From positions 2,717,522 through 2,781,521 of the forward strand of contig NC_083674.1 in the NCBI RefSeq assembly GCF_030384665.1: 64,000 nt of DNA. Direction: 5' to 3'. Shown here piece after piece: positions 11,996 to 22,400 of this stretch (position 1 is its first letter; each line of letters begins with the position of its first letter). Source of the stretch: Lodderomyces elongisporus (taxonomy: Eukaryota > Ascomycota > Pichiomycetes > Serinales > Debaryomycetaceae). Below the pieces are notes generated by a model. That model ran no database searches, had not been told where the DNA came from, and saw nothing but the letters and a program-made list of their open reading frames with translations. A program made the translations under genes and the position numbers.

Positions 11996-12628
11996 ACACC
12001 TTGGTTCATATAATACATGCTTGCGCTTGAGAAATATATATTACTTTTTTTCTTCCTAGCGTATAAAAAGGGGACTTTTACTATCCTTTTTTCCCCCCCC
12101 CCCCCCCCCCCCCCCCCCAATTTACTGATGTCTATTTAGTTTGTTTGTCGTTCGCATGCTCATGTTGGGACTATAAACATACTTTGTCATCCTACAACTA
12201 TATTTATAGTGGTATATTTTTAATTCTTGTTTTTTTTTTATAACTAGATGTTCCATTCTTACTGTTATTTTTTCTGCTAGTCTTTTTTTTTGTTTGCCAT
12301 ATTTAAATTTATAAAATTTTATTTTGTTAGTTTGGAAAGAAGAAATTTTCTGATATCGTTGTAGGACTAAACATTCTATGACAGATGTCTAAGGTCACTT
12401 AAATTTGTGAAGCAAAAGAAGAGAGATTAAAATTTTAGATATTTAAAATTGTTATTGATGTAAGTACTACTACTATGTTAAGTATCGTGACTACACCAAC
12501 TACTACACCAACTACTACTACTAATCTAAGTAAGCACATTGGTGGGTAGGGGTAGGGGTAAGTACACACTATATTTCGACACACACACACACACACACTC
12601 TCTCTCTCTCTCACTCTATTTTTTTAAA
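11996..12628. other. Convergent 3' region between transporter 2 and GLO3
   Basis: No gene is seen. The region holds the two 3' ends, a run of 26 C at 12093-12118, an ACT-rich patch near 12466-12525, a G-rich patch GGTGGGTAGGGGTAGGGG at 12541-12558, and CA and CT dinucleotide runs just before the GLO3 stop codon. Confidence 0.75.
12093..12118. repeat. Homopolymer of 26 C
   Basis: An uninterrupted C26 tract lies about 100 bases after the stop codon of transporter 2. It is remarkable in an AT-rich genome. It may be length-unstable or an assembly-sensitive position. Confidence 0.9.
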
Positions 12629-14026
12629 TCACCTCAAGAAATCTCTCAAGTATGATCCCAATTTGGTAGCACCATCTTCCAATGCATCCTTCAACACTTC
12701 CAAATCTTGGTTTGCATTACCCAGGAATCTAGAGGCAAACTCTTTCGCACTAGCCTCTATATCGTTCAAGTTGATTCCACCATTAGAGTTGGACCTCGCA
12801 GCTCTGGTTGTCTCGTCGTCTTCACCAAAGTATGATGACGACGATATCGATTGTGCTCCATTGAATGCTTGCAACTTGCTTTGCGCTTCTCTCTTGGCAT
12901 CCTCATCGAATCGAGGACCACGTCCAAAGAACTCATCTGATGAAATACCCTTTTGTTGCCCAAATTTATTCGATACTTCTCCTGTATACTTGATATCCTT
13001 GTATTGTTTAGTTGGCGCAGTGACATTCTCGCCTTGAACCATACCAAACCCAAGTTTTTGAAATTGCTGAGTAGTTTCTTGTATTGCTGGTTTTTCAGCA
13101 GTCTTTTTGGTTGGCAAAGTTGTTGACGAGAGTTTTGTACTTGAATTGGGGGTTTTGATATCTGCACTAGTAGACGAGGTTGTTGATTCCACCAGTGGAC
13201 TATAACCAAGCTTCTTTCTCTCTTCTTCTTCTTGTTTAGCTTTTCGCTCAATCTCATCAAAATCAATCTCCTCTGCGGTGTTGATTTTTTTCGCCAACCT
13301 TGAGCTCCTAGGGCCATTACCTTTAGAGGACAAAATTGATTTCTTGGCTGCATTGCTTGTTTTTAAACGAGCTGCTGGTGTCCTAGTCACAGGTTTCTTC
13401 TTCAGCAAATCATCTGTTGATGCATTTGGTGTGTTGCTTCTTGAACCCAAAGGTGATCCTGTTGCCGAGACAGCAGCAGATGCAGATATAGACCCTGAAC
13501 CAGTACCTGCAGCACCAACTGGTTTAGTCCAGTTTGAAAAGAAATCGTCAGTGCTCTCGCTTGGTGATTCGCTGCTATTGGAATCATTTAAATCTTCCAA
13601 AGTCACAATATCGGGATGCTTAATGGCATCCTGTGCAGCCTTTTGTCTCAACCTCTCCTTATACTTATTAGCCACTGGTGACGTGTATTTTGCAGTAGCA
13701 TCAACTCCATCCTTGTTGCTATTGACAAACTGTGATCCACCATTCTTTACATAAAAATCCTTGGCTGCTTGATTCCCGCCAAATTTAAAGTTTCTTAATT
13801 GGATTCTTTGCCACGAGTCCAAGTTGGATGACTTGACAAAGGAGACATGCACACCCAAGTTTCTGTGAACTGATGAACATTGCAAACAAAGGAAAATTCC
13901 AAATGGGATACTTGTCCATGTCGGATTCTTGTTGGAGCAATCAAAACATACTTGATTTGCTGGATCCTTTCTAAGCTTGTCGAATATCGTGGCTGCCTCT
14001 TCCTTTGTAGCTATAGTGTCGCTCAT
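12629..14026 (-). CDS. GLO3: ADP-ribosylation factor GTPase-activating protein Glo3
   Basis: The product is 465 residues, close to the roughly 490 of S. cerevisiae Glo3. The N-terminus is an ArfGAP domain with zinc ligands C27, C30, C47 and C50 (CFDC...CLQC) and the catalytic arginine R55 in SSVHRNLG. A conserved stretch [11 protein letters not shown] follows. The rest is Ser/Thr/Lys-rich and ends with the Glo3-type conserved C-terminal segments ([28 protein letters not shown]). Glo3 activates GTP hydrolysis on Arf1 and works with COPI coat in Golgi-to-ER retrograde transport. The gene converges with transporter 2 and is followed upstream by TIM44 on the same strand. The C-terminal motifs distinguish it from Gcs1 and Age2. 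Confidence 0.92.
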   Translation of the reverse strand: MSDTIATKEEAATIFDKLRKDPANQVCFDCSNKNPTWTSIPFGIFLCLQCSSVHRNLGVHVSFVKSSNLDSWQRIQLRNFKFGGNQAAKDFYVKNGGSQFVNSNKDGVDATAKYTSPVANKYKERLRQKAAQDAIKHPDIVTLEDLNDSNSSESPSESTDDFFSNWTKPVGAAGTGSGSISASAAVSATGSPLGSRSNTPNASTDDLLKKKPVTRTPAARLKTSNAAKKSILSSKGNGPRSSRLAKKINTAEEIDFDEIERKAKQEEEERKKLGYSPLVESTTSSTSADIKTPNSSTKLSSTTLPTKKTAEKPAIQETTQQFQKLGFGMVQGENVTAPTKQYKDIKYTGEVSNKFGQQKGISSDEFFGRGPRFDEDAKREAQSKLQAFNGAQSISSSSYFGEDDETTRAARSNSNGGINLNDIEASAKEFASRFLGNANQDLEVLKDALEDGATKLGSYLRDFLR

Positions 14027-14399
14027 TGTTTAAAAAATTGCTAAACGTGAATTTGATAGTCTACAGGTTACAGTGGTGAAAACCGTGAAAGCAAAAAAAA
14101 AAGTTGTTGTTGTTGTTGTTGCTGTTTACTATGTGTAGCAGTAACTACGTTTGTATAAATTGTTGGTGGTGATATTTTTATTTTTCGTTCCACTTTTAGT
14201 ATACATTTTTAGTGTACATTTTTATCGTGCGTGTTAAATATTTACTTATTTCCATTCATTCTTTTTTTTTTTGTTGTTCTTCTTCTTCTTCTTTCGTAAC
14301 AAAAGAGAGTGAGAGAGAGAGAGAGAGAGAGAAAAAAAAAACAAACAAACAACAGCAAAACTACTTACAAATTAATTAACTCAACAATTCACCAATTGT
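14027..14399. other. GLO3 promoter / TIM44 3' region
   Basis: The stretch contains a GTT microsatellite near 14104-14121, T-rich sequence and a GA dinucleotide run near 14308-14331. No gene or RNA is recognisable. Confidence 0.7.
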
Positions 14400-15647
14400 C
14401 TAATGGAAAGGTCTTGAGCCACCACGGGCAAACTCAACAATCTTCCAACCCTCAGTGGTCTTATTATCAAACTCTTCTGGAATTCTTGTGAGAACCATGG
14501 CATATGTACTCATTTGAATGTGGTCTTCCGTACCAGCGGCAATTTCACCAGTCTTGGCTTTCCTGTACAAATGAATTTCTTGAGCTCTGCAACTAACAAC
14601 AACAACTGGGATATCATTTGGTTGGAGCATTTTACAAGTAACAATGTCGACTCCTCTAATGTCCAAGATTCTTCCGTCGGAAAAGAGACCTTGTTGAATG
14701 AATTGCTTGTTGTGGGCTTCCCACACATTGTATGGTGCTTCGCTAAACCATTCTTTCAAAATCTTTGTATCGTTTTTAATGTAAGCATCAATAACCTCGG
14801 GGACTATGTAGTTGGTTAAAGTCTTTTGGAAATCCGTGAGTCTGAATGATGGGTCCATGTATTTCAATTGCTTAATAGTCTTGGCTTGTTCTGTTTCAGC
14901 GAAAAAACCAGTAATCTTCTCAAATATGGTACGAACCAAACTAATGAGTCCATTCTCTGATTCATCCCATTTCTCCTTAAGAATAGTCAAACCTCTACCC
15001 AATGCTGATTTTTGTTTAAAGTTTTCCCATTTCTCACCAACTGATGGGCCCGATGCTTTTTGCTCAGTTGCCACTAATGCACCGCCAGCATCTTCATTCT
15101 CTCTAACTGGACCCTTGTATCCTTCCTTCAACCTCCTCTCCAACTCCTTTTGTCTCAACGCCTGTCGCTGCTCCTTGGTCAAGAATCCACCATATGCAGT
15201 TGAGGATCCATCGTCAATCACTTCGGAAACATCTTTATAAATCTGTGTCTTTCTCACCGGTTCAAATGCCTTGTCAGCAGCTTCGGCACCGACTCTAACA
15301 GTAGTTCTCACACCTTTCCCCACGGGCGACTCCCAAGCCTTTTGCGCCACATCACCAACTGCACCAGCAGTCTTTTTCACAACCACACCAGCTGCTGAAC
15401 TTCCCTTTTGGGCTTTTGCATACGCCTCTTTAGCCCTTTTGAAGGCCTCGGACTCGGCCATTCTTCCAGACTCATCCTGAAGAGCCTTGATGTTTTCTTT
15501 CAACTCTGCAGATTTTTTCACCTCTTGTCTAAAAGTGTCGAAAAACACCTTCATGGGCGAAGATGGCGGTCTCTCATTGAAAAGAACCGACGAAGAGTGC
15601 AATAACCGAAGACCTCTAGCGGTACTCGAGGGTGTTGTCCTAAGCAT
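14400..15647 (-). CDS. TIM44: Mitochondrial import inner membrane subunit Tim44
   Basis: The product is 415 residues, against about 430 in S. cerevisiae. The N-terminus MLRTTPSSTARGLRLLHSSS is basic, hydroxylated and free of acidic residues, a typical matrix presequence. Next comes the conserved FFDTFRQEVKKSAELKENIK helix that anchors mtHsp70 (Ssc1) to the TIM23 channel. The C-terminal 190 residues form the Tim44 membrane-binding domain, with conserved DPSFRLTDFQKTL and GWKIVEFARGGSRPFH at the end. Tim44 is the peripheral matrix-side scaffold of the presequence translocase-associated motor. The identification is strong because motifs run along the whole length. It lies in a minus-strand series with GLO3 and BNA4. 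Confidence 0.95.
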   Translation of the reverse strand: MLRTTPSSTARGLRLLHSSSVLFNERPPSSPMKVFFDTFRQEVKKSAELKENIKALQDESGRMAESEAFKRAKEAYAKAQKGSSAAGVVVKKTAGAVGDVAQKAWESPVGKGVRTTVRVGAEAADKAFEPVRKTQIYKDVSEVIDDGSSTAYGGFLTKEQRQALRQKELERRLKEGYKGPVRENEDAGGALVATEQKASGPSVGEKWENFKQKSALGRGLTILKEKWDESENGLISLVRTIFEKITGFFAETEQAKTIKQLKYMDPSFRLTDFQKTLTNYIVPEVIDAYIKNDTKILKEWFSEAPYNVWEAHNKQFIQQGLFSDGRILDIRGVDIVTCKMLQPNDIPVVVVSCRAQEIHLYRKAKTGEIAAGTEDHIQMSTYAMVLTRIPEEFDNKTTEGWKIVEFARGGSRPFH

Positions 15648-15890
15648 TAATTCTATTGATCTCTAATATTTATATATATATATATATACAAGTTTAGATG
15701 TTTGTATATGTCTATGTATGTACAGAAATGAGTTTTCTCTCTCTCTTTCTTTTTTTTTATTTTTTTTTCAAAGACAATTTTTTTGGTTTGAATTTGCAAT
15801 TTTTTTTTATTATAATTTTTTTTTTTTTTTTTTTTGCATTTTACTCATTCTCGCATTTTCGCCGCCGCTCTTTGGTAAGAGTTCCATCGA

Positions 15891-17261
15891 TTAACGCTTT
15901 TTGTCGCACAATTTGGCTGCTAGGTAGACACCATAGATGGCAAGTGATGTAATCACACCAATTTGCACATTGGAAACAATTTTTGTCTGCCTTTTTTCAA
16001 TCTCTATAGCTTTGGAGTATGGGATATCGTCTCTAAAGGAAACCATAGTGTATAATGGAAGCCATTTGTTTTTGAAAACTCTGCCTAGCGAATAATCGAG
16101 TTTTTTCTTTGCCAAGTACCAGATATTAGTCACTTTTGATGACATTTCGTAATAATTGTCCAATGCCAATTTGCAAATAGCATCCAAATCCTTTTTTCTT
16201 TGAGGCGAATACTCTATAAATGCTGTATCAATACCATATTTGTCGATCAAGTCCATAAGAATTCTGACATCTTCAAATCCACAATTCATGCCTTGGCCGT
16301 AAAAGGGGACCATTGAATGAGCAGCATCACCAATGATTATTGCCTTTCCATTAGGACTATTGTAAGGATACGCACTCACTTGCATTAAAGAGCCTCTTGG
16401 GTTTTTCTCAAACGCCTCCAAAAGAGGCTTTTCTCCAATCAACTCTAAAGCATCGGGGAAGTTTTTAGCAAAGAATTGAACAAATTCCTCACCGGTCTGC
16501 ATCGATTCAATCACAGACCAGGGGCTAAAGAAAGTCGAGGTAAATGAACCATCTTGGTTTGGCAATGCAATCAACATGAAATCATGCCTGGGCCAGATGT
16601 GCAAATGGTTTGCATCGATTGCAAACTTCTTCTTTGGATCAGGTGGGATGTACAACTCGATATATTGCATATCGATATACTCCTGGGCAAAACTCATTCT
16701 CATGAATTTTTGAAGCTGGTACCTGAATTGCGAGTGTGCTCCATCTGCTCCAATAATGTAATCAAAAGTAAATCTCTCCATCTCTCCCGTACTGTTGATC
16801 GTTTCAATCGCAGGATGCTTATCCATGTTTGATAACCGAACAAGTTTATGCTGGAAATAGACCTTGACATTGCGTCGCTTCAACTCTTGAAGGAGGATCT
16901 TGTTGAGGTAAGCTCTATCGATAGAGTTGATACATTCTCCATTCAATCCATATATTTGCGACTCTTGTTTTTTCCCAGTAATATCATGAATCATTCTTCC
17001 CTTCATTGGAATTACATGCTCAAGAACTTTCTCAGCTAAATTTTCATCAATTTCTTTCAACGTTCTGATTCCACGATTACTCACAGCCAAGTTAATTGAT
17101 CGTAAATTTCGCTCGACTTGATTGTTTGGATCATCTCGTGCTTCAAATAATGTTACCGTATAACCTTTGGATACAAAAGCCAATGCGGCAACACACCCGA
17201 CTAGCCCAGCACCTACTATGCCCACAGAATGTTGGTCTTGTTTTTGACTATGTTGGCTCAT
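15891..17261 (-). CDS. BNA4: Kynurenine 3-monooxygenase
   Basis: The product is 456 residues and matches the family length. The N-terminal FAD-binding motif is [15 protein letters not shown], followed by the second conserved region [14 protein letters not shown], the DG motif GADGAHS, and [21 protein letters not shown], which holds the flavin-contacting GD motif of aromatic hydroxylases. A hydrophobic segment near the C-terminus ([18 protein letters not shown]) with a basic tail fits outer mitochondrial membrane anchoring. The enzyme hydroxylates L-kynurenine to 3-hydroxykynurenine with NADPH and O2 in de novo NAD synthesis from tryptophan. Neighbours give no pathway context. The ATG at 17261 matches the usual start just before the FAD motif. 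Confidence 0.94.
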   Translation of the reverse strand: MSQHSQKQDQHSVGIVGAGLVGCVAALAFVSKGYTVTLFEARDDPNNQVERNLRSINLAVSNRGIRTLKEIDENLAEKVLEHVIPMKGRMIHDITGKKQESQIYGLNGECINSIDRAYLNKILLQELKRRNVKVYFQHKLVRLSNMDKHPAIETINSTGEMERFTFDYIIGADGAHSQFRYQLQKFMRMSFAQEYIDMQYIELYIPPDPKKKFAIDANHLHIWPRHDFMLIALPNQDGSFTSTFFSPWSVIESMQTGEEFVQFFAKNFPDALELIGEKPLLEAFEKNPRGSLMQVSAYPYNSPNGKAIIIGDAAHSMVPFYGQGMNCGFEDVRILMDLIDKYGIDTAFIEYSPQRKKDLDAICKLALDNYYEMSSKVTNIWYLAKKKLDYSLGRVFKNKWLPLYTMVSFRDDIPYSKAIEIEKRQTKIVSNVQIGVITSLAIYGVYLAAKLCDKKR

Positions 17262-17773
17262 GCTCTTGCTCTTGCTCTTGTTCTTGCTCTAGCTCTTGAC
17301 TATGCCTCTCTTTCAAGTAGGGAACTTCTATATTCTTGATTATCTTTTCTTTATTTGTGTTTAGTTGTTTCCAGCTGTTTATCTTTTTTCCTTTTCTCCT
17401 TTTTTTTCCTTTTCTTTTTTACTCTTTTTTTTTTTTCAATTCGAATATACCCTTATCGTATAACAAATCTTTATGGCCTTATCATTTTTATGGGGTGATT
17501 TACGCGCAGATTTTACTTTCCATATTTAAAGATTTTTATAAGCTTTTTTTTTTTTTTTCAAAAATAGAGAATGGCATACTGAAAGTGGAACAAATCAACA
17601 CGGTTTCAAGAACCCGTAGAGCCAAACAATTAAAGAATATAAAAGCATTTCATTACATAAAGGTTATTGTAAAATTAAAGAGAAAAAAGAATAGAATTCA
17701 AATTAATTAGGAAAAAAATATTTACACACAAACACGTGTGTATACGTTTGTAGTAGTTTTTTTTTTTTTCTTT
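17262..17773. other. BNA4 promoter / 3' region of TBC gene
   Basis: A CTCTTG hexamer repeat occurs just before BNA4 (about 17260-17287), with T-rich tracts near 17390-17437 and 17545-17559. A CACGTG hexamer lies at 17733-17738. No gene is seen. Confidence 0.65.
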
Positions 17774-19129
17774 TTAAACAAATTTTGCAAGTTTAGTCCT
17801 TTTCAGCTCGATTGTCTTTCTCAACTTTTCAACTTGCTGCTTGAGATCGGCATTTCTTTGCGAAAACTCTTCATTGGCTTGTAGCGTATTTTTCAAGTTC
17901 TGTTTCATTGTTAGTGTTTCATATTTCTGTTGCAAAAAGTTCATCTTTTCATTCAATGCAGCATTTTCTTCACTAGCTGTGGCAAGATCCCCAGTGAATC
18001 GCTTATTGTGGTCCAAAATCTCGGTGTGTGTTAACTGTAATTGATCAATTTTGTTCTTCATACCGTCGATTTTGACAACCAAGTCTTGATGAATTTCTTG
18101 CAAATTGGTCAACTCATTCCTATTGTTACTAAGAGAGTTGGCTGTAATTAAGTAGAACTCATTTTCATATGAAATAACGGGCGGATCAAGTGCTAGGATT
18201 TCAGCAAATTTGCTTTGAGCAGAGTCAAAAAACTCATCTGAACTGATAAAGCGTAATAATTCGTCACCAGCCAAACCTGTTAAATCGTCTTGGTGGTGTA
18301 CAAAACACCATAATAAGATCCGAAGAACAACATCAATGCCTTCAAATACTAACAAATCAAGCAAGGTTTCTTGAAATTTTTGCAAAAGAAGTGCAAATAC
18401 ATTTTTATAGTACAGATTCCACACAACTCCTTGGCTTGATAAGTGGGAATAGCACAGTAATGAGTCTTCTAATGCACGATTAGCTTTATATGTAAACTCA
18501 TTTTGTTTCACTGTTTGAAAATACTGGAACAACTTGAGAAGGATAAAAAAGTTTTGCTCATTTGTAAAGTTGACGAGTTTAGCCGAGTTTACTAAAATCT
18601 TTCGCAATTGTTGATCATCTATGTCTTCACCAACATCCTTTAAAAATGAATACACTACTCCAACAGTTTCCTCGGGTGTAAGCGTAGTCCCCTCATCTGC
18701 TTTGATGTATTTTTCCAAAAGACGCTTGGAGCTGAACTTGTATCTTATATCCAATACCTTGTAGTAAACACGAGGTCTAAGCTGGGATGGTATACCCAAA
18801 ATTATCTCACTCTCCAATTTGGCGACTCCACCATTGCGTATAATCTCATCACTATAATCATTTAAAAAGCTTTGCCAAAATGAATTTTCCTCAACAAACT
18901 CATGCTTTGAAACAACTGGATCTAGTGATAGAATATCGTAGCAGTTACTCATCAAAGACGATCTGTACAATTCCAACTGCCTCACTAAGGATATATAGGA
19001 AAAACTGTCATCCGCCCTGAATCTTAATGGACCACTTGGAGGCAAGTCTGGGAGTTCTTGCTCAATGGTCGCAACATCTTCTGTCTCGTCTCTTCTTTGA
19101 GGCAATAAGGGCGCCTCGGAGTCACTCAT
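17774..19129 (-). CDS. TBC-domain (Rab-GAP-like) protein, degenerate, with coiled coil
   Basis: The product is 451 residues. Residues about 90-310 resemble a TBC domain: EIILGIPSQLRPRVYYKVLD matches the first conserved TBC motif (G-I-P-x-x-L-R), followed by helical segments. The arginine-finger motif IxxDxxR and the YxQ glutamine-finger motif are not visible, so GAP activity is doubtful. The last 110 residues are a predicted coiled coil rich in L, E, Q, N and K. Domain order (TBC then coiled coil) is like S. cerevisiae Gyp5/Gyl1, which act on Sec4/Ypt1 in Golgi and exocytic traffic, but the protein is much shorter at its N-terminus. I do not assign a gene name. The acidic start MSDSEAPLLPQRRDETED contains a dileucine-like EAPLLP. 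Confidence 0.6.
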   Translation of the reverse strand: MSDSEAPLLPQRRDETEDVATIEQELPDLPPSGPLRFRADDSFSYISLVRQLELYRSSLMSNCYDILSLDPVVSKHEFVEENSFWQSFLNDYSDEIIRNGGVAKLESEIILGIPSQLRPRVYYKVLDIRYKFSSKRLLEKYIKADEGTTLTPEETVGVVYSFLKDVGEDIDDQQLRKILVNSAKLVNFTNEQNFFILLKLFQYFQTVKQNEFTYKANRALEDSLLCYSHLSSQGVVWNLYYKNVFALLLQKFQETLLDLLVFEGIDVVLRILLWCFVHHQDDLTGLAGDELLRFISSDEFFDSAQSKFAEILALDPPVISYENEFYLITANSLSNNRNELTNLQEIHQDLVVKIDGMKNKIDQLQLTHTEILDHNKRFTGDLATASEENAALNEKMNFLQQKYETLTMKQNLKNTLQANEEFSQRNADLKQQVEKLRKTIELKRTKLAKFV

Positions 19130-19462
19130 TATCTTGGTTATAAGTAGATCTTTTAATTTGATTGATTCTTTATCTTTTATTTTTATTTTTTAATTTTTTT
19201 TAATTTTTGTATTTATGATAGTGTAACATTAAATACTCTATACTTTCCGGTTTAAGCGCTTTCTCCCCGCGATTTACATCATCACACTCCGAAGATCACG
19301 TGAACAACTTTTCTACATTTTATTTTTCATTCTATAGTGAATATGAAGCATCTTTTTTTACACATTTGTATATATACGTATATATATATATATACAGATA
19401 TACATTTTGGTACTTTCATTTCATTAATATGCTAGATATGATAGACTTATAAATTCATTTAC
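19130..19462. other. Promoter of TBC gene / 3' end of ULP2
   Basis: This gene-free spacer contains a TCACGTGA site at 19296-19303 and an AT-dinucleotide run near 19374-19394. Confidence 0.65.
19296..19303. promoter_or_regulatory. TCACGTGA (Cbf1-type E-box)
   Basis: A palindromic octamer matching the Cbf1 consensus, 167 bases upstream of the TBC-gene start codon. The same octamer recurs at 25208, 33034, 50060 and 62898. Confidence 0.5.
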
Positions 19463-22400
19463 CTACAATAACCTACGTCTTTTACCTTTGCCATGTACTG
19501 CTGGCCGATCTTCTTTTGTCAAATCAATAGATGACGCATCTTTGCGTAATATTCTAATTGCAGAATGTTTTTTCAGACTATCTGGTACTTGTTTGATGGG
19601 ATCGATGACCTTTCCATTAGCTATGCTTTGTTTCGATGCTGTTGGACTATTGCTCTTTATATAAGTCTCCTTAACTGTTTTCGTGATAGGAGGACGGGAT
19701 GTTTGAGGACCTTTGCGAATTGGGCTCCTCAAGTCCACTGTCTCAATAGTGTTCTCATTACTTAAAGGTTTCATCTTCTCCATTATATCACTATTACTTT
19801 TAACCGATTGTCTCAAATCTTCATCAGAGGAAACATCAACAATGTCCTCTGATATTGCTGGTGATTCTCTTCCCAAGTTCATCTTTTTCTCGAGTTTCTC
19901 ATGTTTTTCCACTTCTACTGATTTAGTACCAATGTCTTCTCGATGATGCTTACTTGATTTTGTTGCATTTTTACCACCTACTGAACTGCCATCAATAATC
20001 CCCGTTTCCACTCCAACCAGTCTATTATGTTTGGATAAGCTGGGCTTTGAATGATCAACAAGGCTCTTTTTACGAGTCGACGCGGATTTCGTTGCATCGC
20101 TTATCCGTTTTTGTATCTGTAACATCTTGGTGTCTGCCTTAGGTGGCTCTTTACAGTCACTTTCAGCATGAATATTAATCTTTTCAAAATTTTCTCGAGA
20201 TAAAGACAAATCAACGTTTTTATCTTGCAAGCTATTGCTTTCATAGTCCTTGTGATCAATATTCTTTGCCTGATTATCATGCGTAGTTTTTAGCGGCTCG
20301 GGCAACTTCCGAGACACTTGTACACTTGAAGTTACAGGTTTAGATATCTGAGTTGGTTGATCTGGTTGTGCCTGCAAACCTTGTTCCGTGGTCGATAAAT
20401 TATCGTGTTGGTGTGTTCGAACATCAGTCGTTGAATCATCTACCAAATTCGCAGATGAGGATTTAACGACATCTTTTTCCACTGGATGCTGATTAATGTC
20501 CAAATTCTTTAGCTTTTCATTCCCAATGCTATTTGTCTTTGTACTTTGACTTTTATCATTATCATTATCATTATTATAGTCAATTGAAACATTTTGGCCG
20601 CTGTCTTGATCCTGACTGTTTTCGTTGTAATATGGATAATAACTTTCCTCCACAATTTCTATATCATCATCATCATCATCATCATTATCACCGTTATCTT
20701 TGTTAGTATTGTTATTGTTGCCGTTATTATTTTTATCATTATCATCATCATTGTCATCACCATCATCTTTATTTTTCACACGCGACAATCCTAAAGCTTG
20801 TTCTTTTAGTTTTTGTTCCAGATGCAATCGAAGCAAAATATCAATCCAATAGTGTCTTTCCTTGCTTCTTTCTTCTGCTGGAAATAATAGCTTTGTTGCT
20901 CCAAACTGATACCGTCTCCAGTGAGACTCGCACTCGGTAATCTTTTGCAACCATTTTCGCACATTATACAAAACATGAACACCACAGTCATTAAAATTGT
21001 TTTGTCTTGGAACCTTAGCCGCTGTAACGCGGATTTGATCTCGCAGTACTTCGATACTATGTTTATCTTTGCAATAGCCAATTATGAATTCCTTTAATGG
21101 TATTTTCACGCTATCTCTTCTGGTCCCCAAGCTGTCAAATACAAATATCTCAGCCTTACCATTTGACCTACCAGTTTGGGAATCTAAACCTTGCGAGAGC
21201 GCGCCATTCATCTCTTCCAGACTTGAAGCAGAATTGACCTCGATATCATCAATGTTGTCTGTAATCTCATCCATTTCAATTGTTTCTAAATCTTTTTTGT
21301 TCTGTCTTTTGTTCTGTTCCTGTTCCTGTTCCTGTTCCTGTTCCAGTTTTTTGTTACCATTTTCATTTTCATTTTCATTTTCAATTTGGCCATTGCTATG
21401 GTCTTTAGCTCCCTCCGCTATCATTTTCTCGCCATTATCCATTGATGGTACATCCTTAATTTTGATCAAATCTGGCAAATTCCGAATAATACAACAGAAC
21501 CAATGCAGGTCTAAGTTTATTGGGAGTATGATATATTGATAACTCAATAGATCGATCCTCCGCAACCATCGTTTAATATTTTCATAATATGGTGGTGTGT
21601 CTTTAGAACGTGCATCCTTTTGAATCAACTTTATATAAAAATAACAGCTAAATGCATATATATCATCTGCATTTACCAAATTTTCTTTGACTGCTTGCTC
21701 CATCAGGTACTTTAAGCCAAAATCGATGATCTTGTCATTCACCCAGTTGTGGTGGAATAGACTAGATAAATCCTCATCGTCTATAATCATTTCTGTGCCA
21801 TCATCAAATTGATAACGTAGACTCGGTACAAGCTTTGGAATCTTTTCATTTGGTTGAGGATGCGATAACTTTTCAAAAAACTTCATATAAGCCTCACTAC
21901 TATCGTCTGCAGGAAAAACTTCCAGCTGACGAGTCTTTCTTCTCGGCAGTGACCTCACGGGCAATGCAAAATGTGTCTTTTCTTCGTCTTTTTCATTGTT
22001 CACTTCTTCAGGCTCTTTAGCAATCACAAAATTTTCATCTTGTCTACCATGTCTGGGGCTATGTCTTCTAGCACGTGTTGGTACTAAATCTTTGAGAGGA
22101 TCGCGCATTGCTGATGACGGCAGTTTTGGCAGCGACAAAAGCAGCTGCAGTTGTAGTTGCAGTTGCAATTGCAGTTGTGGTAATGGTTGTGGTACGGGTT
22201 GTAGTCGTAGCTGACGAGGCAGAGAGCCCACTGATACCGCTTGTTCTTCTTCACTAGCAAAATTTGTATGGACTTTATCAATTGAGTGGTCTTTAAAATA
22301 TTTTTTTATTTCCATTCCCCCATCTTTAAATTTTGCAATGATATCGGGTCCACTCAACAATACAAGACGTATTTTTTCCTTAGATAAAACAACTTTTTCA

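Noticed and set aside
12543..12561. Interstitial telomere-like GGGTA repeat
   Set aside because: It does not resemble this genome's 24-bp telomeric unit. It is simple G-rich sequence.
20594..20794. Plus-strand poly-Ile frame
   Set aside because: It is the antisense of Asp/Asn triplet runs in ULP2.
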